From Salarias fasciatus (lineage: Eukaryota; Chordata; Actinopteri; Blenniiformes; Blenniidae), in the NCBI RefSeq assembly GCF_902148845.1, contig NC_043748.1, forward strand, positions 12,368,445 through 12,432,444: 64,000 nt of DNA, given 5' to 3'. Shown here in pieces: positions 22,440 to 34,230 of the stretch; the stretch's first letter is position 1, and every line of letters starts with the position of its first letter. The notes under the pieces are model-generated. The model worked only from the letters and a program-made list of their open reading frames with translations, had not been told where the DNA came from and ran no database searches. A program made the position numbers and the translations under genes.

Positions 22440-22935
22440 ACAGCATAGAAACAGTAAGAGTAGATGAGGGATAGTTCAATGGTCGTCTGCCAAAACATGT
22501 CAACATTTTGACTTGCAGTAGCACACAATGCCAAAGGGACGATGCATTTTGAGGACATTGACCATTTGTTTGAGAAAGAAATTGAGTTTTGACACCTGCC
22601 GTAAATGAACTTTTGTGGAAAATATCTGTGTTTTGACAGGTGAACCGTGGTGCTGTGCTGAACTGTCTAGGTTATTTTTGGCAAAAGCACCAAGACTGTT
22701 GAGAACATGTGGTCTGTTTGGAGAAATGAGCCAAAGCAGTTGAGAATAATCTTTGTATTTTGGTGACATTGACTCTTTGAATAGGAAAGAAATTTATATT
22801 TGAAACATGAGTGAACCATTTTAGGAGGGATATGAGCTTTTCCAAGTGAACTATGGCATTGTGCTGAACTGAAATTCTGTTTTGCCAAATGGTCTTAGAG
22901 TTTTGAAAATGTAATTTCTGTTTCAAGAAATGAAC
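22440..22935. repeat. Degenerate tandem repeat, period about 206-212 bp
   Basis: Blocks recur with drift: GAGGACATTGACC at 22,551 and GGTGACATTGACT at 22,763; GTGCTGAACTG at 22,655 and 22,861; TGCCAAAACATG/TTGGCAAAAGCA/TTTTGCCAAATG at three places. About two copies are visible. Non-coding; short frames on the minus strand follow the repeat. Confidence 0.55.
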
Positions 22936-23238
22936 CACACCACTGGAGAAGAACTAACTCCCGAAGCTCCCCTGCGCGTTGTGTGCGGGCAGTCAGATGG
23001 GTTAACATGGGAGGCGATCAGAAACTCCGTGCGTGGCGCTTCCGCGTCCAGTGCGTTCCCCCCGTTAGGCCTGTTGCAGAGCCTGCAGCGGCTGTGGGTG
23101 AGGCAGTTAGCGGTTTGCGGTTATTGTTAGCTTCAGCTAAATCTTTTAGCAGTTTATTGGTTTAGCGTTATCGAAGCTAACTTTTTGGTTAGCTGTGTCC
23201 ACCACTGGTGATGACCCACCCTCGTCAGGTCCGCCGGA
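22936..23238. other. GC-richer insert in unit 2 spacer
   Basis: A block (CCCGAAGCTCCCCTGCGCG ... GGTTAGCTGTGTCCACCACT) not matched in unit 1 and ending where the duplicated 5' flank resumes at 23,239. It is probably another transposon remnant; no ends identified. Confidence 0.3.
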
Positions 23239-23711
23239 GATAAGTCAAAATGTGTTTCATATTTTAGATTTCTAAAAGCAGCCATCCTTTCCTTTGTTGG
23301 CAGTGCTACAAAACCCTTGGCCTTCTCTCAATGAGCTTCATGAAGCCTGAAATAGTTTTCACTTCACAGCTGTGCCTTGTCAGGGTTCATTTGTGGAAAA
23401 TCATACAATGTTTCTTGTAAAGAATGTGTGAAGGTTGAAGATTGATCGTCAGTTTGTGGAAAATTATATATTTTGGTTGGCGTACACATCTATTTATTTT
23501 TGGTTGCAGGGCAGCTGTTGCTCACCATTTTGTTTCTTTTTACGTGCTGTTTTAGGAGAATGCCAGATTTTGAAATTTGTGTCATCACTTCAGTAAGTGA
23601 CTGATACGGCTGAGTAAAAAGTGTGCTTGAAAGCCAGTACGCAGTGTTCCAATGATCAAATAAAAAAAAAAGGTGAACACAGGGTTCCAGGGGAGGGAGT
23701 AAAGGTTTCAT

Positions 23712-23744
23712 TGACTCAGTCGTAGTGGCCTATTTCATGGCCAA
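23712..23744 (+). promoter_or_regulatory. Proximal region of CYP2K copy 3: AP-1-like site and upstream ATG
   Basis: Counterpart of the copy-2 region: TGACTCA at 23712-23718 and an upstream ATG at 23,737, exactly 82 bases before the main ATG as in copy 2. The flanking sequence (AAAGGTTTCATTGACTCAGT) is nearly the same as in copy 2, so this is part of the duplicated block. Confidence 0.4.
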
Positions 23745-23818
23745 CTTGAGGAATCATCAAGATTTGGTAGACAGTCCTTCAGTTGTTGGTCGTCAGTCAT
23801 TCAATTCGCTGTCAAGAA

Positions 23819-26800
23819 ATGGGTCTTGTTTGGGATTTTGTTTTCTTTCTTCTGTCCAGTCCCACCACAGTTTTGGGAGCTGCTGGTCTCCTGTTTGCTT
23901 TTTATATTTTCTTTATAAAGTTGATCAATATTCAGAAGGGACAGGAGCCTCCAGGACCAAGACCTCTGCCACTTTTTGGAAACTTGTTGCAACTTGATCT
24001 CAAGAAACCTCACCAAAGCTTGTATGAGGTGAGGTACTACGTCAGATTCATCATCAGAAAAAAATTAAATATAAAAATCTTATCATAATGCAATATAATT
24101 TAAAATGATATTGTTTTCTTTCAGCTATCAAAGAAACACGGGCCTATTTTCACTGTTTACTTTGGAATCAGGAAAGTGGTGGTCCTGGCTGGGTATAAGA
24201 CCATCAAAGAGGCTCTGGTTAATTATGCAGAAGAGTTTGGAGACCGAGACATAACCCCTATATTTGAGGATTCAAATCAAGGTCATGGTGAGGGTGAAAT
24301 ACAGTGCACTTTGGGAATTGACCTCTGACACAGGTTTTCTCAAACCTGCAGAGTGAACTAGACTAAATCAGGGCTGAAAGACCTCCAATTGGGTGCTATG
24401 TTTTGCAGGAATATTGTTTGCAAATGGAGACTCGTGGAAAGAGATGAGACGTTTTGCCCTTTCTACCCTGAGAGACTTTGGGATGGGCAAAAGAATTGCT
24501 GAGTCCAAAATTTTAGATGAGTGTGACCACCTGATTGAGGTGTTGGAAAACCACCAAGGTAAGACGTTAACATGGAGGGAAGGTTTGTGATGAAACGTAG
24601 AACACTGTGTAAGACTGTGTGCAGACAGTGGAGACCTGAGGACGCTGCATGAGTTTAGTTGAGCTGCATAAGAGCTCTGTGCTGTTGTCTGCATGAGGGT
24701 ATAAAAAGGTGTCCACCAACACGGGCAGTAACATGTCTTTCATGTTGTATTTTTTTCAAGTGATTCCTCTTTTCTTTGCGATCTCATTGTGTTATAGTTT
24801 TACTGTAAGCTGCTTTCAAATTCTGTTTATGTCAACAGTGTGTGGGTAGGATTGTTTGTATAAAGAAATAAGAGCTTACTGATGTGATGATTGTTTTGTT
24901 GTCGTTCAGGCAATCCATTTGATACTGGACCTCCTCTGACTCATGCCACAGCTAATGTTATATCTTCCATTGTGTATGGAAGCAGATTTGAATACAACGA
25001 TTCTCGATTCAAGAACCTGGTGGTTAGAGCCAATCAGACAGTACATCTCATGGGTTCTCCATCAATTCTGGTAGGTTTTATCATTTCTTTTTGGCCCGAT
25101 TCTGTTTTCAAACACTATTAACTCGTATGTGGGATTGAATGACATGCAGTGGTGAGTTTGTGGATTGCACCTTCTTGCACACCCACTTGTAACTATTCCT
25201 GTTCAAGCTTGCTCAGATAACAACCTTGAAAAGATTTTGTTACATTACATATTGACCTTTGCTCCTGAAACAATGTAGGAGTGTTCATATGTTTTCCACT
25301 GCAAATGATTCAGATAAGAGAAATGAATGCAACATTTTAATGACTAATTATTCTGATTTGGATGAAAATGTGGGAGATCGCTGGGCTCACCTTATCTTTG
25401 TTTTTGTTTGTTTCTTGTTTTTTCTCACAGCTTTACAACATGTTTCCACGCTTGGTTAGTTTGGTAAAAAATCGACACCTGATATTGAAAAATGTGGAGA
25501 GGACTATCAGTGATGTGAAGGACTTAGTGAAACATCTGGAAGAGACTCTGGTCCCTCACTCATGCAGAGGACTGGTGGACTGTTTTCTCATCCAGAAGCA
25601 GAAAAATGATGTAAAGGAAAAAAAAAAAAACCCCTGTTGTTTCCTTTAAAGAAAAGAAGTGTTGATTAAATCAATTTCATGCTTTTTCCCCCACCATGTT
25701 AGGACTCTTGTGTTGGGGCATCCCACTACACTGAGGAGAACCTGATATTCACAGTTATCAGCTTATTTGTTGCTGGTACTGACACTACAGCAGCTACACT
25801 GAGATGGGCTCTACTTCTTGTGGCCAAATATCCACAGATACAGGGTAAGGACTCCAACATCAGACTTGGTTGACCTGACATCAGTTTCCTTTAAACGACC
25901 GAATGGCGACTGATCTTCAGTTTTATCATGTTCCTCTGCACTGTGTTGTTTCTCAGATCTCCATTAGTTGCCACTGTAGTGATTATTGTTCCCCTGGTCC
26001 ATAGACAGTCACATTCAAAACCAGAGTAAAAACAAAGAAACAAAACAAAACAAAGTTTTGCTTTGATTCATTCTGAGATCTGGATAAACTTGTGTTGTCA
26101 TGTTTTCAAGCTTCTCACTGTGCCTAAAAGAAGCATAAACAGTGGTGTCATCACCATACATTACCAAATTTGAATGTTTTCAACATGTGACTTGTCATTT
26201 ACAAAAATCAGGATCTTAGCTGTTCCGAGCACTGCGCTCTTCTAAACAGAGATCCCAAATAGTGTTCCCGTTATTTCCTGGAGCCGTGCTTCTAGCTTGG
26301 GGGTTAGTCCCTAGTGCCCCGACCACTACTGGCACCACTGTTGCCTTCACACCCCACATCTTCTCCAGCTGCTGTTTCATGCCTTGATTTTTCTCCAGCT
26401 GTTCATTTTCCTTCCTTCTGATGTTGCTGTCACTTGGGATTGCTACATAAATCACTACTTCTCTTCTCATGTTTATCCACCACCACTATGTCAGGCTGAT
26501 TGCTATTACCAGTTTGTCAGTTTGAATCTTGAAGTCCCTCGGGATCTTGGCTTGGTTGTTCTCCACCACTTTAGGGGGTGTTCTCCATCTAGACTCTGGG
26601 GTCTAGAACCTGTACTAAGCACAGATGTTTCTGTATACTATGCTGGAAACCTGGTCTTTGCGTTCCATGTATGCCTTTCCTGCCAGGATCTTGCACCCTG
26701 CTGTGATGTGCTGTACTGTTTCAGGGGATTCCTTGCACCCTCTGCTCCTGGGCTCTTGTCCAGTGTGATACACACCGGCCTTTACTGTTCTTGTGTTTAG

Positions 26801-27960
26801 GACCTGTTCTTGTGCAGCCATGATCAGTGCCTCTGTGCCGCCTTTCAGTCCTGCTTTTTCCAGCCACTGGTATGTCCTTTCTATGTCCACCACTTCTTCA
26901 AATTGTCAGTGGTAGGGATTTCCATGATCCCATCTCAGAGTGTCTCTTTGGTATGTGCCACATTTGATGCTCACCTCTGCCACTGGCTTCGAGTTAGCTT
27001 CCAGAGTTGTCTTCCATAGCATCATTGGGTTTCCCAGGAAGGTTGCTAAAAGGATGCCAGCATTTTAATCGATAACCACGAACGACTCCACACACCATTG
27101 TTGTTTGTGTTGACAAAGATGCTGAATAGTCTTCATATATTCATCTGGAAAAACAACACTCATAGCCAAGGAGCTGCTGGTGTCCTTTGTATTCAATTCT
27201 GTTGTGCAATTATGAATATTTTGTTCATGTTATTCATCATGATAAAGTGAAGTTTTATTTCCTGTTTTGAACAGACAAAGTTCAGGAGGAACTGAGCAGG
27301 GTGGTGGGAAACCGTCAGGTGCGAGTGGACGATCGGAAAAACCTGCCATACACCGACGCCGTCATCCATGAGACACAGAGACTGGCCAACATCGCCCCCA
27401 TGTCTCTTCCTCACAAAACCAGTCAAGACATCACTTTCCATGGATTCTTCATCAAAAAGGTCTGCTGCCTCTTAAAGTTTCAGTTCTGCTTCCACTGAAA
27501 GTTGAAACTGCTCCTGATGGACCTGTCTTCTTCTGCCACCAGGACACAAGTGTGTTTCCTCTCCTCACTTCTGTCCTGTATGATGAGAGTAAATGGGAGA
27601 GCCCACACACGTTCAACCCCTCTCATTTCCTGGATACGGAGGGTAAATTCATTGCGAGGGATGCTTTCCTGCCTTTTTCTGCAGGTAAGTCAACATTTGG
27701 TCTTGTTCTTAGAGATTAGTCATTTCTGCATCAACCATTTGATTGAACGTCTTGTTCTTGCAGGTCGCAGAGCGTGTCTTGGAGAGAGTCTGGCTAAGAT
27801 GGAGCTCTTCCTCTTCTTCACCTGCCTCCTCCAGCGTTTCCGTTTCACTCCTCCAGCTGGGGTTCTCCCCAGCGAATTGGATCTGACACCTGCTGTTGGT
27901 TTCACACTCAACCCTTTACCTCATGAGCTTTGTGCTGTGAATCGCCAGTTTCATGGCTGA
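23819..27960 (+). CDS. CYP2K-like cytochrome P450, complete 9-exon gene (copy 3, 509 aa)
   Basis: Exons: 23819-24028, 24125-24287, 24409-24558, 24910-25070, 25431-25610, 25703-25844, 27275-27459, 27543-27684, 27764-27960. They join in phase (1530 nt, 509 aa plus stop). It is a tandem paralogue of the 10,979-18,795 gene with the same exon lengths except exon 1 (+2 codons), exon 5 (+1 codon) and the last exon (+3 codons). Motifs: N-terminal anchor, [12 protein letters not shown] hinge, WKEMRR, I-helix VAGTDTT, ETQR (about 368-371), PHTFNPSHF, haem loop [12 protein letters not shown] with Cys449. The other two copies stop right after NRQ; this one runs on through FHG because a short insertion replaces the stop. 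Intron 6 (25,845-27,274) holds a minus-strand fragment of an RLE-type LINE. It is expected to be an ER-membrane mono-oxygenase; substrate specificity may differ (for example SLFVAG against NLFAAG in the I-helix), but that is inference. Confidence 0.95.
26210..27045 (-). mobile_element. RLE-type LINE fragment, minus strand, in intron 6 of CYP2K copy 3
   Basis: The minus reading gives [60 protein letters not shown] (Cys/His finger of this LINE class) and then [39 protein letters not shown] (restriction-like endonuclease). It has breaks and is not functional. It is the same family as the fragment in intron 4 of copy 2, but in a different intron, so it was inserted independently. Confidence 0.75.
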
Positions 27961-28425
27961 TGAGGCTCTGGTTCCCAATTCCATTAGGATCAGATTTCTA
28001 AAGAGATAAATACATGGCTGGATGAATGATAGATAGCTTCACAGCTAGAAAATACTTAATCTTTTTGTCTCTTAACAGCATTGTGCCACACAGAATGAAA
28101 AAGATTATTGATAGGATTTAAATAGGAAATAAGTAACAATGATTTGTCAAGACTGTTGAGCACACAAAACAGGTTTCAAAACACTCATTGTTTTATCAGC
28201 TACACTCAGTTTGTGAGGGATTGCATAACCATGATAGGCTGAGCCAGACTGTGCGCATTTATCTTTTCTGCATATTTGAATGTGAAATGAGCAGATTGTT
28301 AACAAACGAGGGCTTATATCACAAATGATGAGAGAAAAGGAGAAATCCCATCCTATCGTAAAACTAGAATTTGGCACTCAGAGAGTGCAGACTTCTGCTA
28401 CAGCTCAAATCAGTCACCAACAACA
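27961..28425. other. 3' flank of CYP2K copy 3
   Basis: It differs from the flank of copies 1 and 2 immediately after the stop codon, so this is where the tandem unit ends. It contains no recognisable gene. Confidence 0.45.
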
Positions 28426-28925
28426 ATATGAATGCCATATATACTGAAAAAACATTTTATTTCTCCCCAGCACAAACAATGTATGGGAGAAAGCTGTTTG
28501 TTGCATGTTCATATCTCAGTGTGTTGCCTCACAGTGACTGACTCTCCGGAATCCCGCTGTTTTTGTGTGTTCTGGATCCTGGTACTGGAATACTTCCGTG
28601 ATCTGGATCAGCAGCTGTTATCTTAGAGTCATTGAAGAACTTACACTGCAATTATTTGCTAAGCCCTCTTGTCATTTATTGTTGCGTTATGCCCAGCTAT
28701 GTCAAAGACTGCCCTATCTCTCAATTATAAAAAGTCCTTTAAAAAAATCCTGGATCCAGACAATGATCCGGATCATCACCAAAATTTATTGGATTCTAAG
28801 TTAGCCCAAGACCCAACTTTCCACAAAGTGTCATTACAATCCGTCCATAAGTTTTTTTCCGTTATGTTGCCAACAAACCAACCAACCGACGTGATTACAT
28901 AACCTCCTTGGTGGAGGTAATGAAC
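28426..28925. repeat. Interspersed repeat ending in a small CCTCC...GGAGG hairpin
   Basis: Sequence from about 28,570 (TGGATCCTGGTACTGGAATA) through ATCCGGATCATCACCAAAAT to AACCTCCTTGGTGGAGGTAA is of a type I have seen as a high-copy fish repeat ending in the same short hairpin. Its class is not certain. Non-coding. Confidence 0.45.
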
Positions 28926-30341
28926 GGTCTTGACTTAGAGCGGTGGCACTCCCAAGCATTGAGATGGAATCAAATAAGAACTCAACAAAAGCTGAGGGAA
29001 GAAGTCCCAGAAAATATGCTGAAAGACATCCGTAAAACAAACAAAAGTACAATGCAGACACGGAAATGGAAAGAAGAATCACATCCGATATTTTATTACA
29101 CAGCAAATTAAAGGCGAAAAAAGAAAAAGCTGAACAACATTATGTCAGACTATGTGAACATACAGAACCTAAACCAAACACATATTTTGGTCCCAGCCTT
29201 TCTGTTAAGTATACACTCAGCTCTTTGTGATTTTTTTTTTTTTTTAGTTATGAGGTACGACAAACCTGTCCAGTTTACATCTGGGACAGCTGAAAGTAAC
29301 CATTTGAACAGGGGAGCAGATTTTCTTGGCAGAAGTCAATAAAGTCATCACGAAGAACTGACTCAAGACAGAGACACCGAATTACACAAACTGGATGAAA
29401 ATAAAAATAAAAAACAAAATTTTAAATATGGGAAAAAAAGATTCATACTCTCACACAAAGTTATTCACTCAGCTCCAGTGAGTACACACATTTCAGAGTG
29501 TCAATCCTGAAACAGCTGCAGGTGAAACAACGCAGAACAGACGTGACTCTCACCATTTGCATTCAACTTCTGTGAGCTTTTTTCCTGAAATATGAACAGA
29601 TGTATAAATGTACAAAAACAATTTACAATTCATTGTAACAGTTAAATTATTCAAAAAATAAACTAGTATTCTCACGCAAAATGTCTGAAAAGGTTTTATG
29701 TTGTCCATTATTCATCAAAGTAAAGAACTGTGATCCACGTAATGGAAACAAAGTACTTCTGATAAAGCTACAGCATTTGTACTTTCTACATACATATTAA
29801 ATAGTTATTAAGGCTGCACAATATATCAGATTTATCGAAACTGCAATATCAAAAAGCACAGAATAACTACTGCAAAAGATTTGCTGAATGTTGTTCTTGT
29901 CATTTTAAATTGTGCTGTTGCAGGGTTGACATGCACTGTCACTTCAAAATGACAGAATTTAAAATATGACAGGAAAGTCATGAATTCTAAATTTGTACCA
30001 TTACCTAGTTAAAACCTTTCTTTTTTTTATATCAACTCACATGTCAGAAGTCAGAATCACAAAAATGAAGAACAAACTGTCTCTGAAACTCTGCTGGTGG
30101 GAACTTCTGACATGTGATTAAAAAGAAAAAAAAATTGGATAAATGAAGCCCAGTCCCAGTCATTTCAAGGAAAACAGTACTGTTAGTCGGAAGAACAAAT
30201 TTCAAATCATAATGTTATGGCACTATTCAACAGCATCATCACTTCATCACCTGATATCCTGCAGCCCTAACAATAATATGAAAATTCTCATATCAAATTT
30301 CATCAAAGCCCTTCAGATACAGTATGTGTCATTTAAAGACG
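28926..30341. other. Spacer and probable 3' UTR of the helix-turn-helix gene
   Basis: AT-rich sequence with no supported coding exon. The right-hand part, directly downstream of the minus-strand stop at 30,342, must hold that gene's 3' UTR; its end was not identified. Short inverted segments around 30,040 and 30,107 (CACATGTCAGAAGT / CTTCTGACATGTG) could form a hairpin. Confidence 0.4.
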
Positions 30342-33300
30342 TCAAGGTGCCTCCACTTTTATGTTACTGATTTGCAGATCCTGTGAGGAGCTCATCGCTG
30401 TCTGCGTGGAAGCGCCGCTGGTCTGGAAAGTCCTCTCTGTGCAGCTGCTGTGGAAATCCGCTGCCTTACTGTCTGTTACTCCGAACGTCCCAGGAAGTGA
30501 CTGACTGTATGTGGAGACATAGGACTGAGTGTAAGGTGACAAGAGTGCTTGACTGCTTGGCTCTGAATACGGAGCAGCAAACGCTTGCGTCTGTGGGGGA
30601 GTGTGGGTGAGCGGGAGGCTCTCGGCATTGCTACATGGGGGAAACCCGTTCATGCTTGTGGAGCCCAGTTCTGGCAGTTTAAAGGCATCGACACTGTCTA
30701 AGCTGTCCAAAGAGTTGAAGCTCGGCTGGGTTTGGCTGCACTGGGCGAAATCGTTTTGACTGAAGTTGAAGGTGTCCTGGCTGAAGGAGGTAGAGGCTGA
30801 AGCTGCAGGCAGCGCAGCAGGCGACGGGGTTTTGTTGTGCTGTTGCTGAACATGGCTACAACATCCTACTTTGGAGGTGAGAGTCTGGAGAGTGCTGAGG
30901 ATCTCCTTCTGAATCTGGGTCTGCTGGGCCTGTTCCCTCTCCAGGCGGCACTGCTGCTCCACCAGCATCTTCACGGCGAAGCCCAAGCTGCGCATCTCAG
31001 AACTCAGAGTCTTAATCTGCTCTGGTAAAGCACTCCTCATGGCAGTGTCCTGCGCCGCCTGCTGCTGACTGGGATTCCCCTCGTTACGAAACACACCCTG
31101 AGTCCCAGGCGTCTGGAGCCGCATGGCAGCAGATCCTGGAGCTGAAGTTGTCATGGGTGGAAGAGGGCGGCCGGGAAGACGAATCCCGACACGAGGGAGA
31201 GAGTGAGGGGAACGGAGAGATGGCCCGGGTCTCTGCGTGAGGAAGCGTCTCGGGGCACCGCCACTTCCAGGTTGACCCTCCAATATAGTCTGGAACAATA
31301 AAAACGTTGCAGTTTCTTTACCTCAGCTTGAAAAGTTGCTTCAGTTCAAATGAAATCTTACAAACAAAATAATTACATTCTGACAAACAACTAAAGCCTA
31401 CATTTTTGAAATTCAGGCCACATTCAGTTCGAAGCTTTGACAGAAAGGCCGGTCGGGACAGGAACAGATTAATGGAGGGTTTGTGTCAAGCAATATAATC
31501 AGTATTTAAAAGTCATTACCTAAAAGGTTTTGCCAGGTTAAACGAGTAACAAAGCCTGAAACATTTTGTTTCAGAGGGAATGTTGTTGTTCTCCGTTTCA
31601 AATCAGTGCATTAATGTTTGGAAGTAGTTTTGTTGTGGCAATTCTCAGGGTAGACCTGAGGTGCTGGCCAGTTAACATGGATCCTTAATAGTCTTTTTGA
31701 TCGTTCATGATGCGGAACATGAGCTCATGTGGGTAGGTTGAGTCAAACTCTGGAGATTTGGAAGCGTGGCTTCCTTCAACAAGACAAGATAATGACCTAA
31801 AACATAAGTCGAATCTACACCAGAGCTACATTAGGTAAAAGGAATGAGAGGATCAGCTGAAAACATCGAGAGTCCAGCACTCCAAAATTAAAACGCATCA
31901 AACTGATTTTGGTTGAACTGGAATGGAGTGAAAGCAGAGCAACCTACAAGTGCAACACATTTAGTGACATGGCAGTGTAGGATGGAAAAAAGGTGATGAA
32001 AGATCACATAAAACAACTTTTTTCCATTTCTATTTCGAGAGGGAAACTGTAACTGTGTGTCCTTTAAAAGATACAGTCTTATCAGCCTTTGGAGGACGTG
32101 TTCTCTGAACGTTAAATAGTGTGAATTGCTAGGAAAACAAGCACACCTTCAAGGCATTCCTGGCCTCACGGCTGCATTGTGAAGCTCGCACTGTTGACAC
32201 TTTGGCTCAAAGAGCTTCACATATATCTCACTCCTCCTCCTGGCTTATTTACAATTTGTTTGAGCTAGGCTATTCATGGAATGGCTTCTGGGATATGTGG
32301 GCTGCACAGGATTCAATGACTGGAACATTTTGAAAATGTTTTAAAATGCTTGAAAATGTAGCAAACTTGTAACTATCATGTTGTCTAATCAGGCTCTCAT
32401 CCGTGGCATATAAACAAATTATCTTTAGGGAGCAGTGTCCAGACTGGTGAGTATTAAAAGTGCAGCTCCAAACATAGCTTTTGTTGAACAACAATAACAA
32501 ATAAGAATGCAAGACGACTGATAAGTGAAGTGCTTGAGTTTTTCTGTCATGTAAGTTTTGTTCAGCTCTCACCTTTTCAGAAGTCAGATCGTAGGTTTCA
32601 TGTGGCTGATGTAGAGCGCTCCTGAGATCAGCCTCATGGACACTTGTGGGATCCCTCCTCAACAATGACGCCACCTGATGGAAAGACAGCTTTACAACAA
32701 TGTCTGCAGATTCAAAACTATCGACTGAACATAGAGTTCAGCAAATGGCACAGCCTGCAGCCAATATAGAAAAACAAAAATCAACAAAAAAAAAAGGGTC
32801 TTAAATGGACATATTAGGAATATACCTTTATCCTTTGTGACAATGCTTTATCCAAAAGTCTCTTTCGAGCTGCGAGCATTGACGTACTGGCTGGAGAAGG
32901 CGTAATTCTCCTCCTCATCAGGGCCGAGGAGCTTAGTGCTGAAGCACTGGACGCAGAGCCTGTGTCTGCTCTTGCTACAGTGGACTGTGAAGCTCTTTGT
33001 TGGCTTTGTTGAGCAAGTGATGTGACACTAACAATCTGGATGTCATTTTCATCCTTATTTCCCTTGTATTGCTGTTCTGGTCTGCTGCTTCCACTGATCT
33101 CTGCAGATCCAGATGAATTCGAAGCTGCCTCCGAATTTGTAGCAGTTTGATCTCCAAAATCTGAACCTGCTGTGAATCCAGACGTTGTCTCTCGTCGTAA
33201 ATTTTGCAGATGGATACCACTCCAGTTCTCCTGTGCTGGCCTCACTGGTCTAGTTCGAGCTTGTGGTGAGGATGTGCTGCTTCCAGTCTCAGCAGGTTTG

Positions 33301-33467
33301 ACTCTCACCATCGGCCGCCCCTCAAACTCCCTCAGGAACAGGTAAATGGCCTGGGCCGAGACTTTGATGTCCTCCAGCTCCAGCACAGCTTTGATCTTAC
33401 GGAAACTGAGACCAGCTTTTCGCAGCTCCACCACTTTGTGCTTGGCGACATTATCCAGTCGACCCAT
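30342..33467 (-). CDS. Helix-turn-helix (transposase/paired-type) nuclear protein, 563 aa, unnamed
   Basis: Coding exons 33467-32826, 32674-32573 and 31289-30342 (minus) join in phase 0 at both introns (donors AAG|GTATAT and AAG|GTGAGA; acceptors ATCAG|GTGG and TCCAG|ACTA) to give 214+34+315 residues. Residues 1-48 (KAGLSFRKIKAVLELE then AQAIYLFLREF) look like the N-terminal helix-turn-helix of Tc1/mariner-type transposases and paired domains: basic helix 1, GLSFRKI turn, second recognition helix. The rest has no transposase catalytic domain. A Ser/Thr/Gln-rich stretch (about 60-200) is followed by a basic proline-rich part. A heptad-like helix at about 339-388 (LSSEMRSLGFAVKMLVEQQ and on) may be a coiled coil. 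A Ser/Gln/Tyr-rich tail ends in IKVEAP, a match to the SUMO consensus. I do not recognise a named orthologue. A DNA-binding regulator derived from a transposase is the simplest reading. The gene is head to head with rnps1. Confidence 0.82.
31290..32572 (-). other. Intron 2 of the helix-turn-helix gene
   Basis: 1.28 kb. A stretch at about 31,620-32,000 (GGGTAGACCTGAGGTGCTGG, AACAAGACAAGATAATGACC, AAACATAAGTCGAATCTACA) has the look of a decayed Tc1/mariner transposon coding remnant, but no frame is kept. Nothing else seen. Confidence 0.35.
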
Positions 33468-34230
33468 GATCTCTCAGCTCCGAGCGATCCCTGATGATTC
33501 ATACAGAAAAACAAAGTATTATGATAAATAATACTTCATTTATGTTTAATTGATTATAACAACACAAGCTGTCAACATAAAAAAGTATTTAATTATTATA
33601 TAGCAATATGGAAATGAGCAGTCACATCATTGGAGAATTGATCCGATTTCATTTGTTTTAATGCCTTGATCACTTTGATGGTATTGTGTAGTCATTTGTT
33701 TTATGTCTTGTTTTAAATGGTACCCCCCATGTATACCACTTTGCTCAAACAAACAAAAAACAACTTTTTCACTTTAAAAATGTGTTTGTAAAGGTGTGTA
33801 AAAATAAGATTTTATATCCGTTTATCATATTACTGTCAATTTAAACGTAGCGTTAACTTACTTCATGTCACGTTAACGCTGGGCACACCTTATTTTGACA
33901 TCAATATAAAAACAACAAATCGCCACGATATGTACATCGGGGATCATTTATCTACAATATAAGTGTTTTTGTTATGATTGATTAATCAAAGAACGTGGAG
34001 CGATTGACAAAGTAATGATTTAAATGCAACTCCTCATGAATAAAAATAATTTCTTCGTGACTTGTGTTTAGCGTGTTATTTTTGCAAATAGACAAGATAG
34101 ACACTGGTAATAGATCTGAGTTCAGGACCAGAAAAAAATGTTTAAGAGTTAGCTGTGCTAAGGCAACAGCTAGCCCTGCTCCGTTACAAAGTGACTCACC
34201 TCGGCAATAAAGGGAGTTCAAAATCAGCAG
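33468..34230 (-). other. 5' UTR exons of the helix-turn-helix gene
   Basis: Minus-strand non-coding exon structure inferred from splice signals. A first exon ends at 34200 (GAG|GTGAGT reading on the minus strand), and the second begins at 33490 (ATCAG|GGATCG) and runs 22 bases to the ATG at 33467. The 0.7-kb intron (33,491-34,199) is AT-rich, and I see nothing else in it. The 5' end of exon 1 was not located; 34,230 is only an approximate limit. Confidence 0.5.

Noticed and set aside
28908-29111. 67-residue charged plus-strand frame (MVEVMNGLDLERWHSQ)
   Set aside because: No start or splice context, no family recognised, partly inside an interspersed repeat.
32270-32674. 134-residue minus-strand frame as an independent gene
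   Set aside because: Only its first 34 codons (from 32,674) are an exon of the helix-turn-helix gene; the remainder is the following intron.
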